Positions 9,521-18,398 of a stretch of DNA of 64,000 nucleotides are shown here, piece after piece. The DNA comes from Deltaproteobacteria bacterium (lineage in GTDB: Bacteria > Myxococcota_A > Polyangia > Polyangiales > Houyiibacteriaceae). Where the stretch lies: positions 62,001 through 126,000 of the forward strand of contig JAEPMI010000008.1 of the NCBI GenBank assembly GCA_017644045.1. The letters are read 5' to 3'. The stretch's first letter is position 1. The number at the start of each line of letters is the position of its first letter. Both the position numbers and the translations under genes were made by a program. The notes under the pieces were generated by a model. The model ran no database searches and had not been told where the DNA came from. It worked only from the letters and a program-made list of their open reading frames with translations.

Positions 9521-10471
9521 ATGGTGGTGTCGTGGAGCCGTTCGTTCGGCGTCGCCCTGGTGGCGCTCGTGGTGGTCGGATGTGAGAGCGGGTCGCTCTC
9601 GGTCGTGCCGAGTGACGTGATGCTACCGGACGCGGGCCCGCCGTCCGGTCGCGACGGTGGCACGAGCAGCCAGGACTTCGGTCCGGATTGCACACCCGAC
9701 TGCACCGACCGCACCTGCGGCGCCGATGGCTGCGGCGGCTCCTGTGGCTCCTGCGGCGCCGGCACGACCTGCCAAGGCGGCGCCTGCATGAGCACCGGGC
9801 CGGAGTGCGGCAACGGCGTCCTCGACGACGGCGAGGTCTGCGACGGCGATTGCCCGACCTCCTGCCCAAACACCGCCTGCGCGACGCGTACCCTCGTCGG
9901 CTCCGCGGCCGACTGCGACGCTCGCTGCGAGTCCACGCCCATCAGCACCTGCGCCTCGGGTGACGGCTGCTGCCCCAGCGGCTGCAGCGCCCCGGCCGAC
10001 GACGACTGCTCCTTCGACTGCACCGATCTCGCCGCGTGGCCCGCGGACTGGGCCGCCGAAGAGGACTCCGCCCTCGAGCAGATGAACGTTCACCGCGGCA
10101 CCGGCTACGAGTGCGCCTCCGGGCCACGCATGTCCGTGCCGCCCTACACGATAAACGACGAGCTGCGCATCGCCGCGCGCTGCCACAGCCAGGACATGGC
10201 CGTGGAGAACTTCTTCAGCCACACCGGTTCGGACGGCAGCAACTTCAGCACGCGCTGCAACCGCGCCGGCTACACCGGCGGTCCCCGCTACGAGAACATC
10301 GCCGCCGGCAACGGCACCGGCGTCGCCTCGGTCGGCCAGTGGATGGGCAGCAGCACGGGTCACTGCGACGCGGTCATGGCCTCCAACGCCAACGAGGTCG
10401 GCATCGGCTACATGCGTCTCGGCGGCACGCGCTGGACGCACTATTGGACCGCCGTCTTCGGGAATCGCTGA
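9521..10471 (+). CDS. CAP/SCP-domain lipoprotein with Cys-rich linker
   Basis: 316 residues from the ATG at 9521, chosen because it places a signal sequence directly before the lipobox VVGC. A Cys-rich linker follows (CTPDCTDRTCGADGCGGSCG, then CGNGVLDDGEVCDG). The C-terminal 150 residues form a CAP (SCP/PR-1) domain: EEDSALEQMNVHRGTGYEC, CHSQDMAVENFFSHTGSDGS, ENIAAGNG, and a terminal strand ending TRWTHYWTAVFGNR. His in CHSQDM and FFSHTG and Glu in YENIA are the usual cavity residues. It is likely displayed on the outer membrane. Bacterial CAP proteins have poorly known functions. Confidence 0.85.
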   Translation: MVVSWSRSFGVALVALVVVGCESGSLSVVPSDVMLPDAGPPSGRDGGTSSQDFGPDCTPDCTDRTCGADGCGGSCGSCGAGTTCQGGACMSTGPECGNGVLDDGEVCDGDCPTSCPNTACATRTLVGSAADCDARCESTPISTCASGDGCCPSGCSAPADDDCSFDCTDLAAWPADWAAEEDSALEQMNVHRGTGYECASGPRMSVPPYTINDELRIAARCHSQDMAVENFFSHTGSDGSNFSTRCNRAGYTGGPRYENIAAGNGTGVASVGQWMGSSTGHCDAVMASNANEVGIGYMRLGGTRWTHYWTAVFGNR

Positions 10472-10544
10472 GCCCACGCCGACGCACCCGAGGCCCAATC
10501 CTGGGACCGTTGTGACGCGCCCACGCTTTGGGCACTCTCGTCCC

Positions 10545-10842
10545 ATGCCGTGGGTGGATGTGGCCACACCTCACCCCCGAGGCTTCGCCTACGTCTACGC
10601 CACCGAGCCGCGCGCGGACAATGGGCTCTGGCTCTTCGAGAAGAACGGCAGGCTGCCTGTCGGACAACGAGCGCGCCGTGGTCGAGTACGCCGTACAGGG
10701 CGAGCCCGACAAGGTCGCCGCCTTCGGCCTCGACATGGCGCCCTCGACCGTCGCCAACCCTCTCCGGCGTGCGATGGCGAAGCTCGGCCTGACCGACCGA
10801 GCCCAGCTCATCCGCACCTACGCGGCGATCGTTCGCCGCTGA
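10545..10842 (+). pseudogene. Frameshifted LuxR-type HTH regulator
   Basis: The sequence reads as one short regulator only if the frame changes near 10653-10659. The first part (ATG at 10545) gives FAYVYATEPRADNGLWLFEKNGRL. The second, one frame over, gives LSDNERAVVEYAVQ, then AAFGLDMAPSTVANPLRRAM and AKLGLTDRAQLIRTY, a good LuxR-type helix-turn-helix. The junction holds CTGCCTG; removing four bases restores a continuous 97-residue protein. This looks like a four-base tandem duplication that inactivated the gene. A sequencing error or frameshift decoding is possible. The N-terminal part is too short for a normal sensor domain. Confidence 0.6.
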
Positions 10843-10843
10843 G

Positions 10844-12151
10844 TCACTCGGCGAGGTCGATGCGGACGATGCGCCGCTGGTCCATCTGCACGAAGTAGAC
10901 GGTGTCGCCGACGGTGGTGAGCCCACCGATGCCAGCGCCGGTCTCCGTGTCGATGGTCCGCACGATCGTCCCGTCGCTCTCCAGGAGCGTGAGGTGACCG
11001 GTGGCGTGGTTGGCGACGAGCACCGAGCCGTCCGCCAGGACGGTCAGGCCGCTCGGCTCCGCGGCGCCACCCCACTCGGCCTCGAGCGCGGCACGGTCGA
11101 GGACCGGCGTGTAGCCCATGCCCTCCATGGTGTCGCCCGCATAGCCCTCGTAGCTGGTGAAGGTCCCGAAACGGGTCGCCGGGGAGTCCAGGTCGAAGCG
11201 GAGCACGCGGCCGTTGCCGGTGTCGGCGATCCACAGCTGTCGATCGGCGATGACCATGTTCGAGGGAACGTTCTCGACTCGCGCCATCTCGTCGCCGACG
11301 GGGAGCAGGTAGCGGGTCACGGTGCCGTCGTCGTGGTCGTAGTGACCCGGGTGGTGCGGCGCGCCGAAGTCGTAGCGGTCGATGAGCCCGTACTGGCCGT
11401 TGAAGGTCCAGTAGACGTTCTCGCTCTCGTACGCGATGCCCATGCAGTATTGGGTCGCGTGCACCATGTCGAGGTGCGAGCCGTTCGACCAGCTGAAGCT
11501 GCCGTTGGTGCCGTCGTAGATCGTCGGGTCCGAGGTCCACAGCGTCGGCCCGATGAAGGGCGGCATGTCGGTCGGGTTGCCGGTCCAGTGCTCGTGGCAG
11601 GTCGCGAACGTGTCGCGAAGGACCAGGGGCTCGGTGATGCCGGTCTCGGCCGCGCCCGGGTCGCTCGGGTCGAGGGTCAGCTCGGTCGCGCCGAAGGCGA
11701 TCGCCGCGGGCCGCCGCATGAAGTGCCAGGCGTTCGCGTCCATCACGATGCGCACGCGGCCGTTGGCCTCGGTCGCGGGCTCCACCGCTGCGGGATCGGT
11801 GATGGCGACCGTGGTGCCCTGGAGGCTCACGCAGTCGTCGGGATCGCCGCTGAGGCCCCGCTGGGTGCACTCGGTGTTCTCGTCGAAGCTTCCGTCGCGC
11901 TCCATCTGCTGGACCACCCAGAGCTGGCCGTTCGGGTGGGCCGCGACGTCCATCGGGAGGTACGCGCGGTCGTAGCCGCCCTGAGTGTAGCGGGTCGCCT
12001 CGTAGACGGTCGCGAAGGTCACGGGGGCGTCGCGAAGCGAGGGGCCGGCCGGACCGGCGTCCATGCCGGTTCCGAGATCGGGGTCCACGGTGCCGTCGTC
12101 GTCGCCGCACGCGAGCGCCAAGAGGAGGGAAGACAGAAGAAGGAAACGCAT
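10844..12151 (-). CDS. NHL-type beta-propeller lipoprotein
   Basis: 435 residues from the ATG at 12151, which is followed by a short signal sequence and lipobox ALACGDDDG, then an Asp/Gly-rich linker. The mature part carries repeats typical of NHL/SMP-30-like propellers: YLPMDVAAHPNGQLWVVQQM, NMVIADRQLWIADTGNGRVL, GLTVLADGSVLVANHATGHL and GIGGLTTVGDTVYFVQMDQR. It probably folds as a six-blade propeller on the cell surface or in the periplasm. No active-site signature identifies a lactonase. It ends next to the broken LuxR-like gene and is divergent from the Cys-rich lipoprotein at 12271. Confidence 0.75.
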   Translation of the reverse strand: MRFLLLSSLLLALACGDDDGTVDPDLGTGMDAGPAGPSLRDAPVTFATVYEATRYTQGGYDRAYLPMDVAAHPNGQLWVVQQMERDGSFDENTECTQRGLSGDPDDCVSLQGTTVAITDPAAVEPATEANGRVRIVMDANAWHFMRRPAAIAFGATELTLDPSDPGAAETGITEPLVLRDTFATCHEHWTGNPTDMPPFIGPTLWTSDPTIYDGTNGSFSWSNGSHLDMVHATQYCMGIAYESENVYWTFNGQYGLIDRYDFGAPHHPGHYDHDDGTVTRYLLPVGDEMARVENVPSNMVIADRQLWIADTGNGRVLRFDLDSPATRFGTFTSYEGYAGDTMEGMGYTPVLDRAALEAEWGGAAEPSGLTVLADGSVLVANHATGHLTLLESDGTIVRTIDTETGAGIGGLTTVGDTVYFVQMDQRRIVRIDLAE

Positions 12152-12270
12152 CACCCGTACCCTAGGGGGGAACGCGGGTAGGGGCGAGCCGATCGCTCCG
12201 GAAAACGCACACATGTAGGTGTAAACGTCGTGTTTGACCCCCGAGGCGGGCGCCGCTTAGCTTTGTCCCC
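12152..12270. promoter_or_regulatory. Divergent promoter region between two lipoprotein genes
   Basis: About 120 bases separate two divergent starts. On the plus strand TTGACC at 12234-12239 is followed after 17-18 bases by TTAGCT/TAGCTT, a weak sigma-70-like pair. If real, transcription would begin almost at the ATG at 12271, giving a very short leader. The evidence is sequence resemblance only. Confidence 0.3.
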
Positions 12271-13095
12271 ATGAGGTGGGCTTGGGCTGGATTGATCATC
12301 GTGGCCGTAGGCTGCGGTGACGATGACCGTGCGGGCACACGACCCTCGACCGACGCCGGGGGCTCCGACGCTTCGATGAGCGACTTCGGGCCGCCGATGA
12401 TGTGCGAGACCGAGGCCGACTGCGACGACGGCTTCGATTGCACGCTCGACGGCTGCGGCGTGGGCGGCGTGTGCCGGCACGACCCGCTCAGCGAGCGCTG
12501 CGACGACGGCCTGACCTGCGTGCCGGGCCAAGGCTGCGTGGACGCCTGCACCACGGACGACGACTGCCAGGACGGCTCGTTCTGCAACGGCATCGAGCAG
12601 TGCATGCGCGGCTCCTGCTTCCCCGGTCGCGCCGCGGACTGCGACGACGGCAACTCGTGCACCGTCGACGAGTGCTCCACGGCGTCCAATGGCTGCGTCT
12701 ACGAGATCGCCGATGGGTGTGACGCGGGCCTCTCCCCGGCGGACGGCGGCATGCCCCCCGTCGATTTCGACCCCCTCGAGCACTACGACGGGCGCTTCCT
12801 GGTCGCGCCCGCGCCGAGCCTCGGCTGTCCGCCCGCGAGCTACTCCTTCGGGCAGATCACGATGACCCGCACGGCCAGCGAGCTCACGGTCACCGCCGAC
12901 CGCTTCACGCTGACCCAGGCGCCGCCGCCCACCGGCGCGGACTTCGACGTCATGGGTACCGACGGCAACTGCCCGAGCGTTCGGCTCCAGGGCAGCTTCA
13001 TGAATTCGAACCAGCTCGAGGCGACGTGGAACGCCAGCTGCAGCGGTTTCTGTGGGAGCCAGACGCGAGAGATCTTCGGGGAGCGAGTGGAATGA
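12271..13095 (+). CDS. Cys-rich lipoprotein (paralog of next gene)
   Basis: 274 residues with a signal sequence and lipobox VAVGCGDDD. Next comes a run of Cys-rich units of the form CxxxADCDDGFDCTLDGCG, CRHDPLSERCDDGLTCVPGQG and DDDCQDGSFCNGIEQC, a style common in secreted proteins of Myxococcota. The C-terminal 100 residues lack this repeat and form a small beta-rich domain (YSFGQITMTRTASELTVTAD) also present in the following gene. Probably surface-exposed and disulfide-rich. The stop overlaps the next start (ATGA), so the two are likely translated together. Function unknown. Confidence 0.75.
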   Translation: MRWAWAGLIIVAVGCGDDDRAGTRPSTDAGGSDASMSDFGPPMMCETEADCDDGFDCTLDGCGVGGVCRHDPLSERCDDGLTCVPGQGCVDACTTDDDCQDGSFCNGIEQCMRGSCFPGRAADCDDGNSCTVDECSTASNGCVYEIADGCDAGLSPADGGMPPVDFDPLEHYDGRFLVAPAPSLGCPPASYSFGQITMTRTASELTVTADRFTLTQAPPPTGADFDVMGTDGNCPSVRLQGSFMNSNQLEATWNASCSGFCGSQTREIFGERVE

Positions 13096-14252
13096 CGCGG
13101 TGGATGACTCTGGTCCTCTTGGTGGCACCCCTCGCCGGCTGTGGCGACGACGGAGGGCGCGGCGATCGACCGGGCAGCGACGGCGCGATGAGCTGCAGCT
13201 CGGACTCGGACTGCGACGACACCTTCGACTGCACCATCGACACCTGCGGCGTCGGTGGCTCCTGTCGCTACGACGCGATCGACGAACGCTGCGCCGATGG
13301 ACTGGTCTGCGAGCCTGGTCGCGGCTGCGTGAGCGAGGCGAGCTGCGCCAGCGACGACGACTGCGACGACGACCTCTCCTGCACCATCGACCGCTGCGGC
13401 GTCGGTGGCGAGTGCTCCCACACCGGCGTCGACGAGCGCTGCGAGGGCCCGGGCGCGACCTGCGACCCGGAGAACGGCGAGGCGCCCACCGGCTGCACGG
13501 AATCCACCGGCTGCACGACCGACGCGGACTGCGACGACGAGATCGACTGCACCGTCGACAGCTGCACCGTCGCCGAGACCTGCGACCACACGCCGGTCGA
13601 CGAGCGCTGCGCCGACGGCGAGGTCTGCAGCCCGACCAGCGGCTGCTTCGAGACCACGCCCTGCGAGATGGACTCCGACTGCGACGACGGCAACTTCTGC
13701 AACGGCGTCGAGACCTGCGTCCCCGAGTTCGGTTGCCAGCCGCCGGAGATGGTGCGCATGTGCGACGACACCGACGACTGCACCGTCGACAGCTGCGACA
13801 GCGGCCTCGACATGTGCGTTTTCGCCTGCGACACGTCGCGCCCCGAGTGCGACTGCCCGGTCGTGGATGTCCCTTGCTCGGGCATCTTCGACATCAGCCC
13901 TGCGCTCACCGAGCAGTGCGCGCCGATGTCCGGCGGCGGCTTCCAGGTCGACTTCAACATCACCGAGCTCGAGTTCACGTGCCTCGGTCCAGTGCTCAGT
14001 GTCGACGGCCGGAACATTCCGACGGTCGACGGCAACACTCCGATGACGCAGGACCCCCGGCCGACCGACGGCTCGTTCGACGTGCTCGCCGTGCGAACCG
14101 GGATGTGTGAGGAGCGCTACCGGCTCGTCGGTTCGTTCACCGACGCCGACACGTTCACCGGCACCTTCACCGCGACTTACGGGGACGCTCTGTGCGAGCT
14201 GCTCTCCGGATGCGCGTCGCAGACCGTGATGGTCACCGGCACCCGCCGCTGA
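13092..14252 (+). CDS. Cys-rich lipoprotein, tandem paralog
   Basis: 386 residues from the ATG at 13092, which overlaps the previous stop by four bases and begins a good signal sequence with lipobox PLAGCGDDG. It carries more Cys-rich units than its neighbour: DSDCDDTFDCTIDTCGVGG, DDDCDDDLSCTIDRCGVGG, DADCDDEIDCTVDSCTVAE and DSDCDDGNFCNGVETC. The C-terminal beta-rich domain (VDFNITELEFTCLGPVLSVD, then TFTGTFTATYGDALCELLSG) parallels the end of the 12271 product. The pair looks like a local duplication. No enzymatic motif is seen. Confidence 0.75.
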   Translation: MTRWMTLVLLVAPLAGCGDDGGRGDRPGSDGAMSCSSDSDCDDTFDCTIDTCGVGGSCRYDAIDERCADGLVCEPGRGCVSEASCASDDDCDDDLSCTIDRCGVGGECSHTGVDERCEGPGATCDPENGEAPTGCTESTGCTTDADCDDEIDCTVDSCTVAETCDHTPVDERCADGEVCSPTSGCFETTPCEMDSDCDDGNFCNGVETCVPEFGCQPPEMVRMCDDTDDCTVDSCDSGLDMCVFACDTSRPECDCPVVDVPCSGIFDISPALTEQCAPMSGGGFQVDFNITELEFTCLGPVLSVDGRNIPTVDGNTPMTQDPRPTDGSFDVLAVRTGMCEERYRLVGSFTDADTFTGTFTATYGDALCELLSGCASQTVMVTGTRR

Positions 14253-15611
14253 TCAAGAGTCCGGAGTGACGATGGGCTCGGGCGTGGCTTCGAAGAAGGA
14301 AGCCGTGCCCCGCCCCAACTGGCCGTTGTCGTTGTAGCCCCAACAAATGGGCAACTCCGCGTCGCGAAGCGCGCAGGTGTAGCCTCCTTTGCTAGCCAGG
14401 GAGGTAACCGCGCCAGCTCCTGAGTTTCCGGGTGGAAGGAACGTTTCCGTGGGGCGCTCGCCGAGGGGGCCGAGCTGGTTGTCTCCCCAGCACGAAGCTC
14501 GCGAGTCCGAATCGAGGATACAGAAGTGAGTGTTGCCACCCGCGAGGTCCGTCGCCCCAGTGATCTCTGGCACCGTAGTCGGAGTGATGGCGACCGAAGT
14601 CGAGGCATCCTGACCGACTTGGCCAGCACTGTTGTCTCCCCAGCACGAGACCGTCCCACCTTCGTGCCTCGCGCAGATGGAGAGTCGCGCAGCGGAGATC
14701 TCCACTATGTCCTCGAACTCGCCCAGCCGTTCCGGACGCGACGCTTGAGTCCCAGCCGCGGAACCGTCGCCCAGTGCTGCGGGGAGCCCCCAGCAGTAGC
14801 CCCTTCCTCCCCGTGTCCACGCACACGTGACCTGGCTACCGGCCGAGGCTCCAGCCAGCCCTCGAATCGGTACCCATGAGGGCTCTGTCTGATCGATCTG
14901 GTCTCCGTTGCCGAGCTGGCCGCCGTTGTTGGAGCCCCAACACCAGAGTTCGTTCGTCGAGAGGAGCGCGCAGACATGTGATCCACCAACCACGGGTGCG
15001 ATCGCGTCAGCTACCAGGTCGGCAACCCGCGTAGGCGTTGCGAGAAACTCTGCGTCTCCGGCATCGGGTCCCAGCTGACCGTAGGAATTGTCACCCCAAC
15101 ACCACAGCTCCCCTTCAGCGTTGGTGGCGCAGCTCAGCTGCGTTCCAACGGAGACTCGTGTTGCGGTGATCCCGGCGACCAGCGTTGGAGTCGGCTCCGG
15201 CACAGTCGACGCCTCGCCCCTTCCGAGCGCACCGCGGGCATTGGAGCCCCAACAGTACACACGGCCCGCTTCGGTCCGGAGGCACGCATGGGAGGCACTT
15301 GCCGCCAGCTCCGCAGGTTCGTCGCAGTCTCCCGGCACCCCACCCCAGACGCAGGGTGGACCGGCATCCTGCCCGAGGTCTGTCTCGTCCGACCCCGCAT
15401 CAGTCGGATCGGTGAACCCGTCGAAGTCCGCGCCACCATCGCTAGGGACTCCTCCATCAGTGGATTGGCATTCCCCCTCGACCGCGGTCGTCCCGGCGGG
15501 GCAGGTACAGATGCCGGTCTCGTCGTCGAGGACCAAATGCGAAGGACAGTCGGTATCCCCGCAAGCGAGAGCTGAGACCAAGAGTACTGAGACGAGGCGA
15601 TATCTAGGCAT
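14253..15611 (-). CDS. RCC1-repeat lipoprotein
   Basis: 452 residues from the ATG at 15611. The signal sequence ends in SALACGDTDC, followed by a Cys-rich EGF-like piece and an Asp/Gly linker. The rest is a regulator-of-chromosome-condensation-like propeller, with at least six blades containing variants of CWGDNSYGQLG, CWGSNNGGQLGNG and CWGYNDNGQLGRG. Bacterial RCC1-like proteins are usually extracellular binding propellers; no partner can be named. The start shares one base (TGATG) with the stop of the upstream PEGA-domain gene, so the two are probably co-translated. Confidence 0.85.
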   Translation of the reverse strand: MPRYRLVSVLLVSALACGDTDCPSHLVLDDETGICTCPAGTTAVEGECQSTDGGVPSDGGADFDGFTDPTDAGSDETDLGQDAGPPCVWGGVPGDCDEPAELAASASHACLRTEAGRVYCWGSNARGALGRGEASTVPEPTPTLVAGITATRVSVGTQLSCATNAEGELWCWGDNSYGQLGPDAGDAEFLATPTRVADLVADAIAPVVGGSHVCALLSTNELWCWGSNNGGQLGNGDQIDQTEPSWVPIRGLAGASAGSQVTCAWTRGGRGYCWGLPAALGDGSAAGTQASRPERLGEFEDIVEISAARLSICARHEGGTVSCWGDNSAGQVGQDASTSVAITPTTVPEITGATDLAGGNTHFCILDSDSRASCWGDNQLGPLGERPTETFLPPGNSGAGAVTSLASKGGYTCALRDAELPICWGYNDNGQLGRGTASFFEATPEPIVTPDS

Positions 15612-17368
15612 CAGAAGTTTCTCCGCCAGCTGACCATTCCGCCGCGTCGTGTGGCAGAAGCCGACAGCTGGTCTTCCCCACCCGACCGCCGCGCCAACGC
15701 GGTGATCGGGACAGTCAGCAGGGGCGTAGCATGTGCAAGGATCAGAAGCCCGGCACGCCACGACTGTCGGGAACGAGTGCAGCCAGTGTCGATGCATGCG
15801 GAGCTGCCAGCGATCATGAACCCGGCGGCAACGCCCGTGAGTACGACACCAGCCGCACCCAACGCCCAAGCCAGCGCCGATACTGACTCGTCTTGGTCGG
15901 GGACGAGCAGCGGAGCCGCCGTCACCAGAAGTGCCGTCGCTCCAAGAGTGAGGCCGGTCGACAGTCCACGCCGCGTGTCCAAGTCCGACTGTGCCTGGGA
16001 GAACGTTGCCAACATCGGGTCCGCCATCCGGAGTGTCCGCCGCTTGGCATCCAGTGAGAAGTGGAGCGCCCAAGCAGTGCCCAAAGACACTGCACCGAGT
16101 GCAGCCAGGCTCCAGCCCGCCGCTCTCCTCCCTCGTGATGACCGCTGCGTCGGAGGGATCGCGGTCGCCGGCCCGGCGGCGGACGGGACTGCAGCTGGGC
16201 TGGCGCCTTCCTCACTCTCTACAGTGGCGAGGGGCGCGGGTGGTTCCCATGGGGACGCGGGCCTCTCTTCGGCTCCGCTGAAGTCCACCGAGCGCCTCTC
16301 CTCGATCGCGTCTACGGCCGCTCGGATTGCCGCGAGCTCGGGGGTGGCCGAGAGCCAGGCCGTGGCCGTCACACGTTGCCCATCGACATCGATCCGGTCG
16401 AGCCTCCACCTGCCTCCGTCGAATGTGAGGCCAACTAGAGTCGACACGTGTGACGACCGTCCGAGCGCCAGAAGGTCGGCCCATCGAGTAGCAGCGGGCA
16501 CCATGTCGGCTGGGTAGCGAAGCGAGACACCCCGGTCGTCGTCAGTGATGAGTGCGGCGTCGAGTCGCGTGTCGATGGACACCGTGATCGGCTCGGAGCC
16601 GAGAATCAGCGGGTGGACTCGACTGGAGAGCATTGGACTGTCCCCGCGGGCGGGGCACTCCACCGCCAGGGTGTAGAAGCCGGGCGGGGTACGCGCCTCG
16701 TACGGTGTCGTGCCTAGCTCCCGCCCATTGACCCGCACGGCGCAGCCAGAAGGTGAGCTTTCGACCCGGAGGGCCCGCTGGAGTGTGGGTAGCTCCCGAT
16801 CCACCTCTGACAAGAGCTCACGGACTTCCGGAGGGTGCCGCACCATCGTCGGGTTGAGGTCTGGCACGAGTCGTCGGCAGCGAAAGACCTCGCGTCGCGC
16901 GTCGGCTCGCAGCCCTCGGTCCAGAAACGTGCGGGCACTGAACAAGCAGGCGTCCAGGAGCTCCCGTGCGGCCTCTTCCCGACGACCAAGTAGGTCAAGG
17001 GCTTCTTCAGCGTTCTGAATGACTTCGCCGAGACCCTGGCGGGCGGTTTCTGCTTCACCGTGCGCCAGGGCCGTGAGGGCTTCGTTCACATGCTCCCGAA
17101 GTCGGTCGAACGGGTTCCCTGCCTGCTCGCTCTTCTCATACGAGGCGTGCGCTCGGACCAGCTCAGACCCCGCTCGTCCGGTCGCCAGTTGCTGCCCATT
17201 CACCGTTGCGGCGGCGAGTTCACGGAGCAGAGCCTGTGGTGGCCGAGGCGCCGCCTCATCCGTGGACACCACCAGGAGAGGCGCCGGAGGCTGTGCCTCC
17301 AAGCGCGCTGACGGGAGGATGGTGCCCGCGTAGAGGATGGTCGCGATGACAATGATTGGCCTGGCCAC
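15611..17368 (-). CDS. PEGA-domain membrane protein
   Basis: 585 residues from a GTG start with a signal peptide (IIVIATILYAGTILPSARLEA). Residues about 60-190 are helical, with repeats of the type ALTALAHGEAETARQGLGEV. A PEGA-like unit follows near 200-245 (VESSPSGCAVRVNGRELGTT, then PGFYTLAVEC). After a Pro/Ala-rich linker, the C-terminal 170 residues contain three or four hydrophobic segments (AAGWSLAALGAVSLGTAWAL, LALGAAGVVLTGVAAGFMIA). PEGA proteins in myxobacteria are common in envelope or sensory contexts and often bind cell-wall sugar; this is family knowledge. It forms a two-gene operon with the RCC1 lipoprotein. Confidence 0.7.
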   Translation of the reverse strand: MARPIIVIATILYAGTILPSARLEAQPPAPLLVVSTDEAAPRPPQALLRELAAATVNGQQLATGRAGSELVRAHASYEKSEQAGNPFDRLREHVNEALTALAHGEAETARQGLGEVIQNAEEALDLLGRREEAARELLDACLFSARTFLDRGLRADARREVFRCRRLVPDLNPTMVRHPPEVRELLSEVDRELPTLQRALRVESSPSGCAVRVNGRELGTTPYEARTPPGFYTLAVECPARGDSPMLSSRVHPLILGSEPITVSIDTRLDAALITDDDRGVSLRYPADMVPAATRWADLLALGRSSHVSTLVGLTFDGGRWRLDRIDVDGQRVTATAWLSATPELAAIRAAVDAIEERRSVDFSGAEERPASPWEPPAPLATVESEEGASPAAVPSAAGPATAIPPTQRSSRGRRAAGWSLAALGAVSLGTAWALHFSLDAKRRTLRMADPMLATFSQAQSDLDTRRGLSTGLTLGATALLVTAAPLLVPDQDESVSALAWALGAAGVVLTGVAAGFMIAGSSACIDTGCTRSRQSWRAGLLILAHATPLLTVPITALARRSGGEDQLSASATRRGGMVSWRRNF

Positions 17369-17401
17369 GACGAGTCTATCGCACGCAACGCAGCTCAGTT
17401 G

Positions 17402-18382
17402 CTACCTGACGCGGCGGCGGAGCCAGGCGAGGAGCAGCACGCTGGGCCACACGGCGCCGGGGCTCGGCAGCGTCTGGCAGCTGCAGCCGCCGCCGCCCGG
17501 GCTCGTCGTGCCGCCGTCGGTCGCGGACCCGGCGTCGCTCACGCTCCCGCCGTCGGTTCCTCCGGGGCCCGCGTCGGTGCCGCCGGGACCGCCGTCGCTC
17601 CCGCCCGGGCCGGCGTCGCTCCCCGGCGCGCCGTCGCTCCGGACCTCGAGGCGAATGGCCCAGTCGCCGCCGATGCCGACGTCCTCGTTCCAGAGCCAGC
17701 CGCTCGCGCCGGCGTAGATGAAGCTGCGCTCGTCGGCGATCACGCCGTCGTTGTCGCGGAGCGGGAAGATGCTCGGCGGGTTCTGGCCCGCGGCGTCACA
17801 GGATGCGCTCGCGTCGGCGTCGCCCTCCTGGATGCGCACGACCGCTCGGATGTAGCGAGCGTCGGCGCTCACTCGGATGGGCATCTCCATCTCGTCGACC
17901 GGCTGCAGCTCGTTGAACCCGGCCTCGATCTCCGAGGCGCCATCGGCGCCCGCGGTCGATTTCATCAGCGGCACGTCGGCCGCGGCCCAGAGCAGCTCCT
18001 CGCCCGTCGTCCACGGGTCGTCGGCGCCGATGTCGGTCAGATCGCCGGGGAGCTCGGTGCCGGCCCAGAGCTCGAGGTCCGCGAGCGCGCTGCCGCCGAT
18101 GGTCAACCCCTCGCAGGTGAACGAGGGCGCGGTCCCCGTCACCCGCGCCGAAGCCACGGCCACCCGCATGCTGCGAATGGTCAGCGGGAAGTCCGCGGGC
18201 TGGAGCCCGCCCGGGTCGAGCTCGCGGAAGATCACGCCATAGCGCTCTCCTTCGCAGAACCCGCAGGTGATCGCGGCCGGTGTCGCGGTCGACAGGGTGT
18301 CCTGGGCGACGACGCGCTGAGCGTCGGCGGGTGTCGCTACCCCGAGCGAGATCAGCGTGGAGAAGAGGATCGCGAAGCGCAT
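17402..18382 (-). CDS. Secreted protein with MYXO-CTERM-like tail
   Basis: 326 residues with a signal peptide (MRFAILFSTLISLGVATPADA) and a beta-rich mature domain containing CGFCEGERYGVIFREL and ERSFIYAGASGWLWNEDVG. A low-complexity linker of Gly, Asp, Ser and Pro (GGTDAGPGGTDGG-like repeats) leads to GGGGCSCQTLPSPG, a short hydrophobic stretch (VWPSVLLLAWL) and a terminal RRRVR. A Gly-Cys motif, transmembrane helix and Arg-rich end are the arrangement of the MYXO-CTERM sorting signal. The protein is therefore probably processed and anchored at the cell surface. The main domain is not recognised. Confidence 0.75.
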   Translation of the reverse strand: MRFAILFSTLISLGVATPADAQRVVAQDTLSTATPAAITCGFCEGERYGVIFRELDPGGLQPADFPLTIRSMRVAVASARVTGTAPSFTCEGLTIGGSALADLELWAGTELPGDLTDIGADDPWTTGEELLWAAADVPLMKSTAGADGASEIEAGFNELQPVDEMEMPIRVSADARYIRAVVRIQEGDADASASCDAAGQNPPSIFPLRDNDGVIADERSFIYAGASGWLWNEDVGIGGDWAIRLEVRSDGAPGSDAGPGGSDGGPGGTDAGPGGTDGGSVSDAGSATDGGTTSPGGGGCSCQTLPSPGAVWPSVLLLAWLRRRVR

Positions 18383-18398
18383 CCCCCGAGGGTACTTC

